Positions 1 to 8,348 of a stretch of 64,000 bases of DNA are shown piece after piece; the stretch's first letter is position 1; each line of letters starts with the position of its first letter. The notes beneath the pieces were generated by a model. That model did no database searches, was not told the DNA's origin, and worked only from the letters and a program-made list of their open reading frames with translations. The stretch is taken from the NCBI GenBank assembly GCA_003162415.1, contig PMOL01000011.1, forward strand, positions 195,415-259,414, in the 5' to 3' direction. The stretch comes from Candidatus Dormiibacterota bacterium. Lineage in GTDB: Bacteria; Chloroflexota; Dormibacteria; Aeolococcales; Aeolococcaceae. Both the position numbers and the translations under genes were made by a program.

Positions 1-452
1 CCCTGGACGATCGCGTAGTTGTTGAACATGCCGCCGCTGGAGGCGCACGCGCCCATGCTGATCACCCATTTGGGCTCCGGCATCTGGTCGTAGATGTGCC
101 GGAGGACCGGCGCCATCTTCTGCGAGACGCGCCCGGCGACGATCATGAGGTCGGACTGGCGCGGCGACGCCCGGAACACCTCGCACCCGAAGCGCGACAT
201 GTCGTATCGAGCCGCTCCGGTGGCCATCATCTCGATCGCGCAGCACGCGAGCCCGAACAGCGCCGGCCACAGCGAGCTGTACCGGCCCCACTGGATCACC
301 TTGCCGAGCGTGGTCGTGACGAATCCACTCTGGAGCGCGGTCCGTTCCGCGGCGCCGGTGCGCGGGAGGGCGATGGTCCCGGCATCGGCGTCCGCGAGCA
401 GGATGCTCCGGCCTCTGGCGCCCGGCACGATCAACTCGTTGTTCAGTCCCAT
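1..452 (-). CDS. nuoB: NADH-quinone oxidoreductase subunit B (partial, C-terminus missing)
   Basis: This is the NuoB (PSST) subunit of respiratory complex I, which holds the N2 4Fe-4S cluster next to the quinone site on the cytoplasmic side. The ATG is at 452 and the gene runs off the left edge after about 150 residues. The family signature is clear: a [10 protein letters not shown] motif carrying the paired cysteines, then [15 protein letters not shown], then [16 protein letters not shown] with the further cluster cysteine. The start lies inside the end of nuoA (10 bp overlap), the usual nuoA-nuoB coupling, so the operon continues leftwards out of the window. Family assignment is certain; only the C-terminus is unseen. 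Confidence 0.97.
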   Translation of the reverse strand, partial: MGLNNELIVPGARGRSILLADADAGTIALPRTGAAERTALQSGFVTTTLGKVIQWGRYSSLWPALFGLACCAIEMMATGAARYDMSRFGCEVFRASPRQSDLMIVAGRVSQKMAPVLRHIYDQMPEPKWVISMGACASSGGMFNNYAIVQ

Positions 453-799
453 CGCAGCGCCCCCTTGCGCCAGACGTACAGCAATCCGACCAGCAGCGTG
501 GCGATGAAGATGCCCATCTCGACGATGCCGAAGACCTTGAGCTCCCGGACGATCGTGGCCCATGGGAAGAGGAAGATGGATTCGACGTCGAAGATGATGA
601 AGAGCATCGCGGTGACGTAGAAGCTCACCGAGAAGCGGCGTCGCGCGCTTTCCCTCGGCACCATTCCCGACTCATAAGGAAGGTCCTTGGTTGGCGAGGG
701 ACGCTTCGGACCGAGCACCGCGTTGAGCAGCTGTGCGAAGACAGCAAACGCCGCGCAGATGCCGAAGAAGAAGAGGATCGGCGCGTAGCCCGACAGCAT
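443..799 (-). CDS. nuoA: NADH-quinone oxidoreductase subunit A
   Basis: NuoA is a small membrane subunit of complex I. The 118-residue product has three hydrophobic helices and the family motifs [11 protein letters not shown] in the first loop and [15 protein letters not shown] in the second helix; length is normal for the family. The ATG at 799 is chosen because the protein then begins directly with the first membrane helix ([13 protein letters not shown]); longer open frame upstream has no family similarity. It is the first nuo gene visible here and overlaps nuoB by 10 bp. The 221 bp upstream, up to the divergent aminopeptidase gene, should hold the nuo promoter, but no convincing -35/-10 pair was recognised. 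Confidence 0.96.
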   Translation of the reverse strand: MLSGYAPILFFFGICAAFAVFAQLLNAVLGPKRPSPTKDLPYESGMVPRESARRRFSVSFYVTAMLFIIFDVESIFLFPWATIVRELKVFGIVEMGIFIATLLVGLLYVWRKGALRWD

Positions 800-1020
800 C
801 GCGGCCGATCGTAACAAACGATCCGCGACTGACGAAGTAGTGCGCTGGAATACGCCTGGCGCCGAGTTCGACCGCCCAACGGGCCGGTCGAGCCCGCCCT
901 TGATCGGGGTTGGGAGGCGCTCCGATCGCCTCGAACAGCCCCTCGAGGAGATCGTCCAAGGCCCAAGGCGGAGTGCCGGTGGGCCACCGCGTGGCAAACG
1001 TCTGACGATCGGGGCGGTGC

Positions 1021-3714
1021 ATGGACGACTTTAGTAGGCTTCGGCAAGTGACTCTGCCCGCCCTTGACAGGCCGCCGCTTCAGGACAACCTCACCGAATC
1101 TGACGCGCAGGCTCGCGCCGCTTTGCTCTCAAACCTCTCGTACGAGGTCTCCCTGGTGCTCAGCGACGACCCGAGCGCCGAGACCTTCCAGAGCGCGACG
1201 ACGGTCGTCTTCGACGCCGCTCACGAGGGCTCGGAAACCTTCATCAACATCGCCGCGCGCTCGATCGAGGAGTGCACCCTCAATGGAAGGCGACTCACCG
1301 AGGCGCAGCACGAGTTCAACGGGAACGTGCTGTGGCTGCACCGCCTGCGCGCCGGCTCCAACCGGTTGACGGTGACAGCGCAATGCGAGTACCAGCACAC
1401 GGGCGTCGGGATGCACCGCCTCCGTGACCCGGTGGACGACGAGGTGTACGTGTACACGCACTTCGAGCCCTTCGATGCCCACAAGGTCCTGGCCTGCTTC
1501 GATCAGCCCGACCTCAAGGCGGGGATTTCCATGAGCGTGACCGCGCCGAGCGCGTGGCGGGTCTGCGGCAACGGCCGGGTCCTTCGCACCGAGCCGCGCG
1601 GCGCTATGAAGACCTGGCACTTCAATACAACGCCGCCACTGCCGCCGTACCTCATCGCGGTCGTTGCCGGCAAGTACCACACCGTCGAGCGCAAGCACCG
1701 CGACATCCCCATGGCGTTGTGGTGCCGGGAATCGCTCGCCACCTGGATCGACGCCCAGGCCGACGAGATCTTCGACATCACCGCAGCCGGCCTCGACTTC
1801 TTCGAGAAGTATTTCGCGCTCACCTATCCCTTCGACGAGTACAACCAGCTCTTCGTGCCCGAATTCAACATGGGCGCCATGGAGAATCCTGGGTGCGTCA
1901 CGTTCAACGAGGCGTACATCCACCGCGGCCAGGCAAGCGAGGCTCAGCTGCAACGGCGGGCGGAAACGATCCTTCACGAGATGGCCCACGTGCACGGTTT
2001 CGGCGACGTCACCACCATGCGCTGGTGGGGTGACCTGTGGCTCAACGAGACGTTCGCCACCTACATGGCCAACCTCGCGATGGAGAAGTCGACGCGGTTC
2101 ACCAATGCGTGGGTCGACTTCGCGAACAGCGTGAAGTCGATCGCCGCTCGTCAGGACCAGCTGGTCACCACCCATCGCATCGCCGACCACGTCCCCGACA
2201 CCGTGTCGGTTCGCCAGAACTTCGACGGCATCACGTACCACAAGGGCGCGTCGGTGATGCGCCAGCTGGTGGCCTGGGTCGGGGACGACGCCTTCATGCG
2301 TGGCGTGCAGGACTATTTCAAGCGGTATCGCTGGGGTAATGCGGACCTCCAGGAATTCCTTGACTGCCTGCGCCGCGCCTCCGGACGCGACCTCACGCGC
2401 TGGGGTCAGGACTGGCTGCAGACCACCGGCTTGAACACGTTCCGCGCTCACCTCGCGGTGCAGAACGGCAGGTACACGGCGTTCGCCGTCGAGCAGACGG
2501 CCGTCCCAGCGCATCCAACGCTGCGCGTCCACCGTGCCGGCATCGGTCTGTACGATCGCGACTCCAAAGGCATCTTGCGGCTCCGCCGCCGTGTCGAGAC
2601 CGACCTGACCGGTGCCATGACCCCGATCACCGAGCTGGTCGGGGAGCGAGTCTCCGATTTCGTGCTGCTCAACGACGGCGATCTCACATTCGCCAAGCTT
2701 CGATTCGACGAGCGTTCGCTGGCGACGCTCAAGGCCGACCTTTCCAACCTTGCCGACCCGCTCGCGCGGGCCCTATCCTGGGCGGCGGTGTGGGATCTCA
2801 CTCGCGATGGCGAGATGGCGGCTCGCGAGTTTGTCGAGCTGGTCGCGCGCCATGCGCCCGGCGAGAAGGACTCGCTGCTCGTCGAGCGGGTCACGAGCCA
2901 GGCGCGCTCCGCGATCGACCTCTACGGGGACCCGGCGAACCGCACCAATGCGCGGGAGCGGCTCCACCAGGTGGCCGTGGCCCAGGTCGAACGCGCCGAT
3001 CTCCCCCAGGAGCTGCGCCTCATCTGGGCGCGCATCCTGGTCGCGACCGCGGCCTCCGAGGAGTCGCTGGCGAGGGTCGCAGCCCTGCTCGACGGCAGCG
3101 AGAGCATCCGGAGCATCGACCTGGACACCGACCTCCGCTGGTTGATCGTGGGTCAGCTCTCCGAGGAGGGCAAGGCAGACATCGCCCTGATCCAGGCGAC
3201 CATGGCCTCGGATCCGAGCGACATCGGGCGGCGCCGTGGCACGGCGTGCCTCGCGGCCCGACCGACCGCCGCCGCCAAGGAGGAGGCCTGGCAGAGGGTC
3301 GCCGACGCGAGCGCTCCGATGCCCAAGGCCTGGAAGGGCGCCACCGACGGCGAGCTGTCGGTCGCATCAATGTCGGCGATCCTTCGGGGTTTCTACATCG
3401 GCTCGGTCGGGGTCGGCGGCATGATGGCTCACGGACCCAACCCGGAGCTGCTCCGTCCCTACGTGCAGCGCTACCTCGAGGCCCTGCCCGCCGTGTGGGC
3501 GGAGCGCACCATCGACGAGGCCGAGGCGTTCACCGAGTGCCTATACCCGAATCACCTGGTCGATGACAAGGTGGTCGCGGCGATCGACCTCGCCCTCGAG
3601 GGCGGGGAGCTTCCCAGTCCCGCCGTTCGGATCCTTCGCGAGGGCCGGGACAGCACGTTGCGAGCGCAGCGTGCCCGCGAGGTGGATCGAGCCGCCGGCG
3701 AGGTCAGCGCCTAG
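1021..3714 (+). CDS. pepN: M1 family aminopeptidase N
   Basis: Cytosolic zinc aminopeptidase that removes N-terminal residues from peptides. The 897-residue product has the M1 layout: an N-terminal beta domain, the exopeptidase motif GAMEN near residue 284, the zinc motif HEMAH near residue 320 followed by WWGDLWLNETFA, and a long helical C-terminal ERAP1-like domain. Length fits actinobacterial-type PepN (about 850-900). Oddity: the spacing between HEXXH and the third zinc ligand glutamate is 19 residues rather than the canonical 18, because WF is replaced by HGF. The start may be ATG 1021 or GTG 1048, which has a TAGG just upstream; both precede the family block NLTESDAQARAALL. Its stop overlaps that of the convergent glycosyltransferase. 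Confidence 0.93.
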   Translation: MDDFSRLRQVTLPALDRPPLQDNLTESDAQARAALLSNLSYEVSLVLSDDPSAETFQSATTVVFDAAHEGSETFINIAARSIEECTLNGRRLTEAQHEFNGNVLWLHRLRAGSNRLTVTAQCEYQHTGVGMHRLRDPVDDEVYVYTHFEPFDAHKVLACFDQPDLKAGISMSVTAPSAWRVCGNGRVLRTEPRGAMKTWHFNTTPPLPPYLIAVVAGKYHTVERKHRDIPMALWCRESLATWIDAQADEIFDITAAGLDFFEKYFALTYPFDEYNQLFVPEFNMGAMENPGCVTFNEAYIHRGQASEAQLQRRAETILHEMAHVHGFGDVTTMRWWGDLWLNETFATYMANLAMEKSTRFTNAWVDFANSVKSIAARQDQLVTTHRIADHVPDTVSVRQNFDGITYHKGASVMRQLVAWVGDDAFMRGVQDYFKRYRWGNADLQEFLDCLRRASGRDLTRWGQDWLQTTGLNTFRAHLAVQNGRYTAFAVEQTAVPAHPTLRVHRAGIGLYDRDSKGILRLRRRVETDLTGAMTPITELVGERVSDFVLLNDGDLTFAKLRFDERSLATLKADLSNLADPLARALSWAAVWDLTRDGEMAAREFVELVARHAPGEKDSLLVERVTSQARSAIDLYGDPANRTNARERLHQVAVAQVERADLPQELRLIWARILVATAASEESLARVAALLDGSESIRSIDLDTDLRWLIVGQLSEEGKADIALIQATMASDPSDIGRRRGTACLAARPTAAAKEEAWQRVADASAPMPKAWKGATDGELSVASMSAILRGFYIGSVGVGGMMAHGPNPELLRPYVQRYLEALPAVWAERTIDEAEAFTECLYPNHLVDDKVVAAIDLALEGGELPSPAVRILREGRDSTLRAQRAREVDRAAGEVSA

Positions 3715-5015
3715 CTGGCTGCGCTGCCCATCAGAGCACGCGCCTCGTCGTCCTCGTAGCCACACGGGCTCCCGGAGGGCTGACCCTCGACGCTGATGCG
3801 GTCGTAGATGGCCGCGAGCCGGTCCACGGCACGGAGCCAGGTGAACCGTCCGGCACGACGGCGGGCCTCATCGCCCATCTCCGCCTTGCGAAGCGGGTCC
3901 TCGAAGACGTCGGCGATCGCGCGGGCGTAGTCCTCGGGATCGTGGCCCTCGACGAGGTATCCGGTGACACCGTCCTCGACCACCTCGCGCAATCCGCCCA
4001 CCGCGGCGGCGACGACCGGGGTGCCGAGCGCCTGTGCTTCCAAGGCGACCAACCCGAAGCTCTCGGTGAGGGAGGGAACGACGCAGACATCCGCCATCGC
4101 GTAGTAGACGGCGAGCTGCTCGTGCGGCACGGCGCCGACGAAGCGCACGTGATCACCGAGACCGATTCGAGTCGCGTGCCGCTCGAGCCGTCTCCGCTCG
4201 CCGCCCCGGTCATGGCTCGCCCCGTCGCCGCTATCGTCGCCTGCGATGACGACGGCCAGGTCCGCAAATTCTGGACTGCGCCGCAGCAGGACCGCGGCGT
4301 CGAGCAGGATCTGCGCTCCTTTCAGCGGCTCGAGCCGCCCGGCGAAGAGCGCGACCCGGGCACCGTCGAGACCGAGACTCCGCCGCAACCCGGAGCCGTC
4401 GTGTTCCGCGAAGAGGCGCAGGTCGACGCCGGGTTGGGCGACGCAGATCCGGTCACGCGACGCGCGGTAAAGCCGGATAAGGTCCCTCGCCTCGGCGGCA
4501 CTCGCGGCAACGAGGCGATCAGCCTGGGCAGCAAGCTCACCCTCTGCTTGCGCTCGCAGTGCGTCCAGCGGCAGGCCGGCACGCGCCTTGGTGAGTGCGA
4601 GCGTGTGGAACGACTGCACCCAGGCGACGTCCCACGCCTGGCGCAGCTGGCGCCCGACGATTCCGCCATGCCAGTAATGGCCATGGATGGCGCGATACGT
4701 GCGTCGCTCCGACTCCGCATGGCGGATGGTGGCGTCGGTGAAATCGTCGAGCAGCGCGCGCACGTCCTCCTTGCGGAGCGGCGCGGGCGGCCCCACCGGA
4801 AGGCGCACCAGCCTGCTCAGCGGCGCGATCAACTCCTCGTCGGGTCCGGGTCCGTCGCGGCGAACGAACACGTCGGTGGGCACGCCACGAAGCGAGAGTC
4901 CTTCACAGAGACGGCGGATGGCGAGGTTCATGCCGCCGTTCTCACCGCTGCCCAGATCCGACAGTGGCGATGCGTGAACGGAGATGACGGCAACCGCCCG
5001 CGAGCCCTGGCGCAT
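3711..5015 (-). CDS. GT4 family glycosyltransferase, MshA-like
   Basis: A 434-residue retaining glycosyltransferase of GT-B fold. The N-terminal part has HASPLS and GSGENGGMN, the glycine-rich acceptor region typical of MshA and sucrose-phosphate-synthase relatives, and HGHYWHGGIVG. The C-terminal domain has the GT4 nucleotide-sugar signature: FAGRLEPLKG, VPSLTESFGLVALEAQALGTPVVA and GGLREVV. MshA makes the N-acetylglucosaminyl-inositol phosphate intermediate of mycothiol; no other mycothiol gene is nearby, so the acceptor cannot be fixed and a glycolipid or sucrose-type product is possible. ATG 5015 is the most sensible start because the Rossmann strand AVAVISVHAS follows at once. It is transcribed away from the divergent cobalamin locus. 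Confidence 0.85.
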   Translation of the reverse strand: MRQGSRAVAVISVHASPLSDLGSGENGGMNLAIRRLCEGLSLRGVPTDVFVRRDGPGPDEELIAPLSRLVRLPVGPPAPLRKEDVRALLDDFTDATIRHAESERRTYRAIHGHYWHGGIVGRQLRQAWDVAWVQSFHTLALTKARAGLPLDALRAQAEGELAAQADRLVAASAAEARDLIRLYRASRDRICVAQPGVDLRLFAEHDGSGLRRSLGLDGARVALFAGRLEPLKGAQILLDAAVLLRRSPEFADLAVVIAGDDSGDGASHDRGGERRRLERHATRIGLGDHVRFVGAVPHEQLAVYYAMADVCVVPSLTESFGLVALEAQALGTPVVAAAVGGLREVVEDGVTGYLVEGHDPEDYARAIADVFEDPLRKAEMGDEARRRAGRFTWLRAVDRLAAIYDRISVEGQPSGSPCGYEDDEARALMGSAAS

Positions 5016-5080
5016 GGCCTCAAGTGTACCCACCGGCCCCTTGACGAATCCGCGCGGACCCGGCGCATACTCGACCGCCA

Positions 5081-5236
5081 CAACTGAATAACGCTCCGGG
5101 TGACGGGAAGCCGGTGAGAGTCCGGCGCTGTCGCGCAACTGTGAGCGGGGAGTCGGCGGCCATCGTGCCACCGGGAGGCTGATCTCCCGGGAAGGCGGCC
5201 GTGTTCGGCATTGATCCGCAAGCCAGGAGACCGACC
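5081..5236 (+). promoter_or_regulatory. Cobalamin (B12) riboswitch
   Basis: The leader contains the conserved elements of the AdoCbl riboswitch in the right order and spacing: AAGCCGGTGAGAGTCCGG at 5108-5125, CGCGCAACTGTGA at 5132-5144 (L5/P6 region), and the terminal B12 box GCAAGCCAGGAGACC at 5218-5232. Between them lie GC-rich arms (for example CCGGGAGGCTGATCTCCCGG) that fold as variable stems. These RNAs bind adenosylcobalamin or related corrinoids and usually switch off downstream uptake or synthesis genes when B12 is abundant. The next gene on this strand starts about 100 nt downstream, so the switch controls the five-gene surface-protein/ECF operon. Confidence 0.95.
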
Positions 5237-5241
5237 CGAGG

Positions 5242-5280
5242 CGTCGACCTCCATCCCCGCGCACGACGGGAGGAAGCCTC
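5242..5280 (+). promoter_or_regulatory. Probable riboswitch expression platform with sequestrable Shine-Dalgarno
   Basis: Just after the B12 box, CCTCC (5248-5252) is complementary to the strong Shine-Dalgarno GGAGG (5269-5273), while CGTCG (5242-5246) is complementary to CGACG (5264-5268). The two pairings exclude each other without a pseudoknot, which is the design of a translation-controlling platform. The GGAGG sits 7 nt before an ATG at 5281. There is no U-tract, so a transcription terminator is unlikely. Pairing is seen in the sequence; the switching is inferred. Confidence 0.55.
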
Positions 5281-5394
5281 ATGCGGCGAGGACGACTCCG
5301 GCAAGGGTGGAGTCCCCGTTCGCCGCGTGGGGTACGGACATGGGCAGGACCAGGAGGGTCGCCGCCTTGGCGACCACTGGAGCAACAGGCGTAG
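5281..5394 (+). CDS. Possible 37-residue upstream ORF overlapping the first cobalamin gene
   Basis: An ATG placed 7 nt after the only strong Shine-Dalgarno of the leader opens a 37-codon frame rich in Arg, Pro and Trp (begins MRRGRLRQGW). It runs out of frame across the start of the surface-protein gene at 5340 and ends 55 nt inside it. It has no recognisable domain. It could be a regulatory leader whose translation is gated by the riboswitch and coupled to the gene below, or the SD could serve the main frame through a start not recognised here. A sequencing indel joining the two frames is also possible, though the overlapping frame does not resemble a signal peptide. Confidence 0.3.
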   Translation: MRRGRLRQGWSPRSPRGVRTWAGPGGSPPWRPLEQQA

Positions 5395-6710
5395 CGCTGC
5401 TCGCCTTCGCTTTCGGAACCAGCAGCGCAGACACACAGGTGGACCCGGCATCGCGGGCGATCCTCTACCTGCAGGGACAGCAGTCGGGGAGTGACGGGTC
5501 GATCCCGGTGGGGGCGAGCACCGATGCGGTGAGCGAGGAGTACGCGATCGGGGCGGCCGCCGCCGGTTACGACCCCACCGCGCTTCGCCACGGTTCGGGC
5601 CCCTCGGTCATGGCCTATCTCGCCGCCCATGCGGCCACCGCCTGCAACTCCGCGGGCGCCTGCGGTGAACTCCTTCAGGCAGTCGCTGCCGCCGGGCTCA
5701 ACCCCGCCTCCTTCGGGGGCGTCGACCTGCTCACCGCCCTCGACGGGTTCTACAACGCCTCCACCGGCGTCTTCGGCAACGGCGAGGCATTCATCCAGAC
5801 CCTCGCTATCCAGGGCCTGGTCGCCGCGCACCAACCGGTACCGCCCGCCGCCCTCCATCACCTCGTCGCCGCCCAGGACAGCGATGGGGGCTGGGACTAC
5901 CTGCTCATCAAGGACGATCCCAACGGGCCCACCAACTTCGACACCAGCGACACCAACTCCACGGCCATGGTGCTCATGGCCCTGGACGCTGCCGGGGTGC
6001 ACAGCCGGGATCGCTCGGCGCTCGCCTGGCTGCACACCCAGCAGGACGCTGACGGTGGCTTCCCCTACCAGGCCGGGTCGGGCTCCGATCCCGATTCCAC
6101 CGCGCTCGTCCTCCAGGCGCTGATTGCGGCCGGGCAGAACCCGGAAGCCCCCGCCTGGGCGCCCGGTGGGCACGCGCCCCTCGCCGAGCTGATCACTACC
6201 CAGGACAGCAACGGCGGCTTCACCTTCCCGGGCAACACCGCCCCCGACCCCTTCACCACCGCACAGGTCCCTCCCGCCCTGGAGCGCGCCGCGTACCCGC
6301 TGACCTGCGGGGCTGCGCGCTGCTTCCTTCCTGGATCGACGTTGAACGGGCCATCGCCGACCCCGACACCCACGGCCACGCCCACGCCGAAGCCAACCCC
6401 GACGCTCAGACCGCGGCCATCGGCGACGCCCGGCCAGTCGACCGGCGACGGCTCGCCGGCGTCGCGGGCGCCGGCGGGCTCCGTGCTCGGTGTCACCGCC
6501 ACACCGACGCCCGCCCAGGAGCCCTCAACCGGGCCGGCGACGGCACCCGGCTCGTCAACGCCGCCGCCGAGGCCTTCGCCGGCAATCGCCACGACACCGA
6601 GTGCCGCGAGCGGATTCCCGACCGCGGTCATCTACCTGATCGCGGCGCTTGCGGCGGCCCTCATCGTGGCCGGCGTTGCGGCCGGCGCCCGGCGCCGGCG
6701 CGGAGCGTGA
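5340..6710 (+). CDS. Surface-anchored alpha/alpha-barrel protein, transcobalamin/intrinsic-factor alpha-domain-like
   Basis: 456 residues: an N-terminal signal peptide (RRVAALATTGATGVALLAFA, likely cut after SSA), an all-helical repeat domain over roughly residues 32-345, a Pro/Thr-rich stalk (about 350-425), and one C-terminal membrane helix ending in RRRRGA. The helical domain carries repeated barrel motifs QDSDGGWDY, QQDADGGFPY and TQDSNGGFTF, as in prenyltransferase/squalene-cyclase repeats and the six-hairpin barrel that forms the alpha domain of animal intrinsic factor and transcobalamin. With the riboswitch upstream and the DUF4430 and ECF genes downstream, it is inferred to bind corrinoid outside the membrane. 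Start: ATG 5340 directly precedes the signal peptide; in-frame GTG 5307 is an alternative, and neither has a strong SD of its own. Confidence 0.82.
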   Translation: MGRTRRVAALATTGATGVALLAFAFGTSSADTQVDPASRAILYLQGQQSGSDGSIPVGASTDAVSEEYAIGAAAAGYDPTALRHGSGPSVMAYLAAHAATACNSAGACGELLQAVAAAGLNPASFGGVDLLTALDGFYNASTGVFGNGEAFIQTLAIQGLVAAHQPVPPAALHHLVAAQDSDGGWDYLLIKDDPNGPTNFDTSDTNSTAMVLMALDAAGVHSRDRSALAWLHTQQDADGGFPYQAGSGSDPDSTALVLQALIAAGQNPEAPAWAPGGHAPLAELITTQDSNGGFTFPGNTAPDPFTTAQVPPALERAAYPLTCGAARCFLPGSTLNGPSPTPTPTATPTPKPTPTLRPRPSATPGQSTGDGSPASRAPAGSVLGVTATPTPAQEPSTGPATAPGSSTPPPRPSPAIATTPSAASGFPTAVIYLIAALAAALIVAGVAAGARRRRGA

Positions 6711-6717
6711 AGGCCGC

Positions 6718-7527
6718 GTGACCCGACCGGTGCGTCGCCTCCTCCTGGCGCTGCCCCTGCTTGTGGCGGGCATCGGTGCCGGGTCGACAGTTGCCCGCGT
6801 CGGCCCCGCGGCGCCGCTCTGCGCGCAGGCGGCGTACTCGCACCGGGTGGGACTGGTGGTGGAGCACGGCGACGGGCAGGTGGTCCGTCGATGCGTCGGG
6901 TTCGACACAGCCTCTGCCACAGCGCTCGACGTCCTCCAGGCGGGCGGGCTCGAGGTGGGGATCTCGTCATATGGAGGAGGGCTTGGCGCGGCCGTCTGCC
7001 AGATCGACAACGAGCCGGCCACCTATCCGCCGGGCTGCTTCACCGCCACCGGTCTCTACTGGGTGCTCTTTGTGTCGCATGCCGGAGGCCCCTGGGTCAA
7101 CTCGGGCGTCGGAGCTTCAAGCCTGAGCGTCACCAATGGAGACGACATCGGCTTTCGCTACGACTCCCAGTCGGGTGCCGACCCACCACCTCCGTCTCCC
7201 GCGGGCACCTGCCCCGTGGTGACACCACCGCCGGCGCCGACGCGGACGCCCGCGCCAACAGTCAGCTCGACCCCCTCACCGCGGACCGCACCCTCTTCGG
7301 CAGGTGCCGCGGCGCCGCCCCATCCATCCGCCACAACCCCCACGGCGGCTCCGACCGCCGGGATCCTCGGGATCGCGACTCCCGGCGCCACCGCGGCGCC
7401 GCTGGCCTCGGTGCGCTCACCGGTGGAGCAGCCGGGGATCAATGTCGGGATCCTGCTCGCAGCGATCGGCGCCGGGGCGCTGATCGGGCTGCTCGGCATC
7501 AGCGTTCTGCGCCGGCGCCGCGAATGA
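6718..7527 (+). CDS. Surface-anchored DUF4430 protein, transcobalamin beta-domain-like
   Basis: 269 residues: signal peptide or N-terminal helix (RRLLLALPLLVAGIGAGS), a DUF4430-type domain at about residues 40-155, a Pro/Thr/Ala-rich stalk, and a C-terminal membrane helix followed by LRRRRE. The domain has the family pattern: VGLVVEHGDGQV at the first strand, a TALDVLQAGG helix, then GCFTATGLYWVLFVSHAGG and WVNSGVGASSLSV. DUF4430 is the fold of the C-terminal beta domain of transcobalamin and intrinsic factor, which closes over the bound cobalamin. The GTG at 6718 has GAAGG 6 nt upstream; the gene starts 7 bp after the barrel protein ends and overlaps ecfT by ATGA. A direct ligand role is inferred from family and context. 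Confidence 0.82.
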   Translation: MTRPVRRLLLALPLLVAGIGAGSTVARVGPAAPLCAQAAYSHRVGLVVEHGDGQVVRRCVGFDTASATALDVLQAGGLEVGISSYGGGLGAAVCQIDNEPATYPPGCFTATGLYWVLFVSHAGGPWVNSGVGASSLSVTNGDDIGFRYDSQSGADPPPPSPAGTCPVVTPPPAPTRTPAPTVSSTPSPRTAPSSAGAAAPPHPSATTPTAAPTAGILGIATPGATAAPLASVRSPVEQPGINVGILLAAIGAGALIGLLGISVLRRRRE

Positions 7528-8348
7528 ATCCGCGCGCGCTCGCCGCCTGGTCGGTATCGGGCATCACCATCGCGCTCGCCACCGGGAATCCCGTCTATCG
7601 CGTGCTCGTCCTGCTGTGCGCGCTCAACCTCCTCGTCGCGCTGCGCCGCCCGGATGTCTCACTCCGCGGCCTGGGCCTCGCGCTCCTGGTCGCAGGGTTG
7701 ATCGCAACCGCGGTCACCACGCTCGCAAGCCATACCGGCGACCACGCGTTCCTGGTGCTGCCGGCTTCGATCCCGGTGCTCGGCGGCCCGCTGACGGTCG
7801 AGGCGGTGTTCTTCGGCGCATCGACCGGGGTTGGTATCGCCGCAGCCGTGCTGGCGGCTGCACCGCTTTCCCTGGTGCTGATGCCGAACTCGCTGGTCGA
7901 CGCACTGCCGAGCGCGCTGGCCCGCACCGGTGCGGCGATCGGGACCGCGCTCAACATGATCCCGGGAATCGCGCGCAGCGCGACGGAGATCCGCGACGCG
8001 CAACGGATGCGCGGGTGGCGTCCCCGCCGTATTCGTGAATGGCCGGATCTCGCCGTGCCCGTGGTGCTGACCGCGCTCGAGAGTTCGATCACACTGGCCG
8101 AAGCGATGGAGGCGCGTGGCTACGGCTCGGGAGCGCGAACCCATTACGGCGCTGTCGCGTGGGAGTGGTCTGACATCGCGGTGTGCGTGGTGGCGCCGGC
8201 TGCCGCAATCGCGTTCGTGCTGCTCCGCCTCGCGGACGTCATCGGTGACTGGTATCCGTTCCCCACGATCTCGGTACCGCCGGTCAATGTCTTCGGTGTC
8301 GCGTGCTGCCTCGCCCTGGCGCTCCCGGCATTGGTGTGGCGGCGATGA
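7524..8348 (+). CDS. ecfT: ECF transporter transmembrane component EcfT
   Basis: EcfT (CbiQ family) is the scaffold membrane subunit linking the ATPases to the substrate-binding S component. The 274-residue protein has about six hydrophobic segments and both coupling-helix signatures: AQRMRGW near residue 157 and AMEARGYGSG near residue 197, matching the paired Ala-Arg-Gly type motifs of the family. It starts at an ATGA overlap with the DUF4430 gene and ends in another ATGA overlap with the ATPase gene, so translation is coupled throughout. Having its own T subunit in a riboswitch operon points to a dedicated (group I) ECF system rather than a shared module. Confidence 0.9.
   Translation: MNPRALAAWSVSGITIALATGNPVYRVLVLLCALNLLVALRRPDVSLRGLGLALLVAGLIATAVTTLASHTGDHAFLVLPASIPVLGGPLTVEAVFFGASTGVGIAAAVLAAAPLSLVLMPNSLVDALPSALARTGAAIGTALNMIPGIARSATEIRDAQRMRGWRPRRIREWPDLAVPVVLTALESSITLAEAMEARGYGSGARTHYGAVAWEWSDIAVCVVAPAAAIAFVLLRLADVIGDWYPFPTISVPPVNVFGVACCLALALPALVWRR

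Noticed and set aside
1129-2532. 467-residue minus-strand frame inside pepN
   Set aside because: Antisense to a gene with full M1 motifs; no ribosome site and no domain.
3711-5015. Calling the GT4 gene mshA (mycothiol synthesis)
   Set aside because: Motifs are MshA-like, but mshB, mshC and mshD are not nearby and the same motifs occur in other GT4 enzymes.
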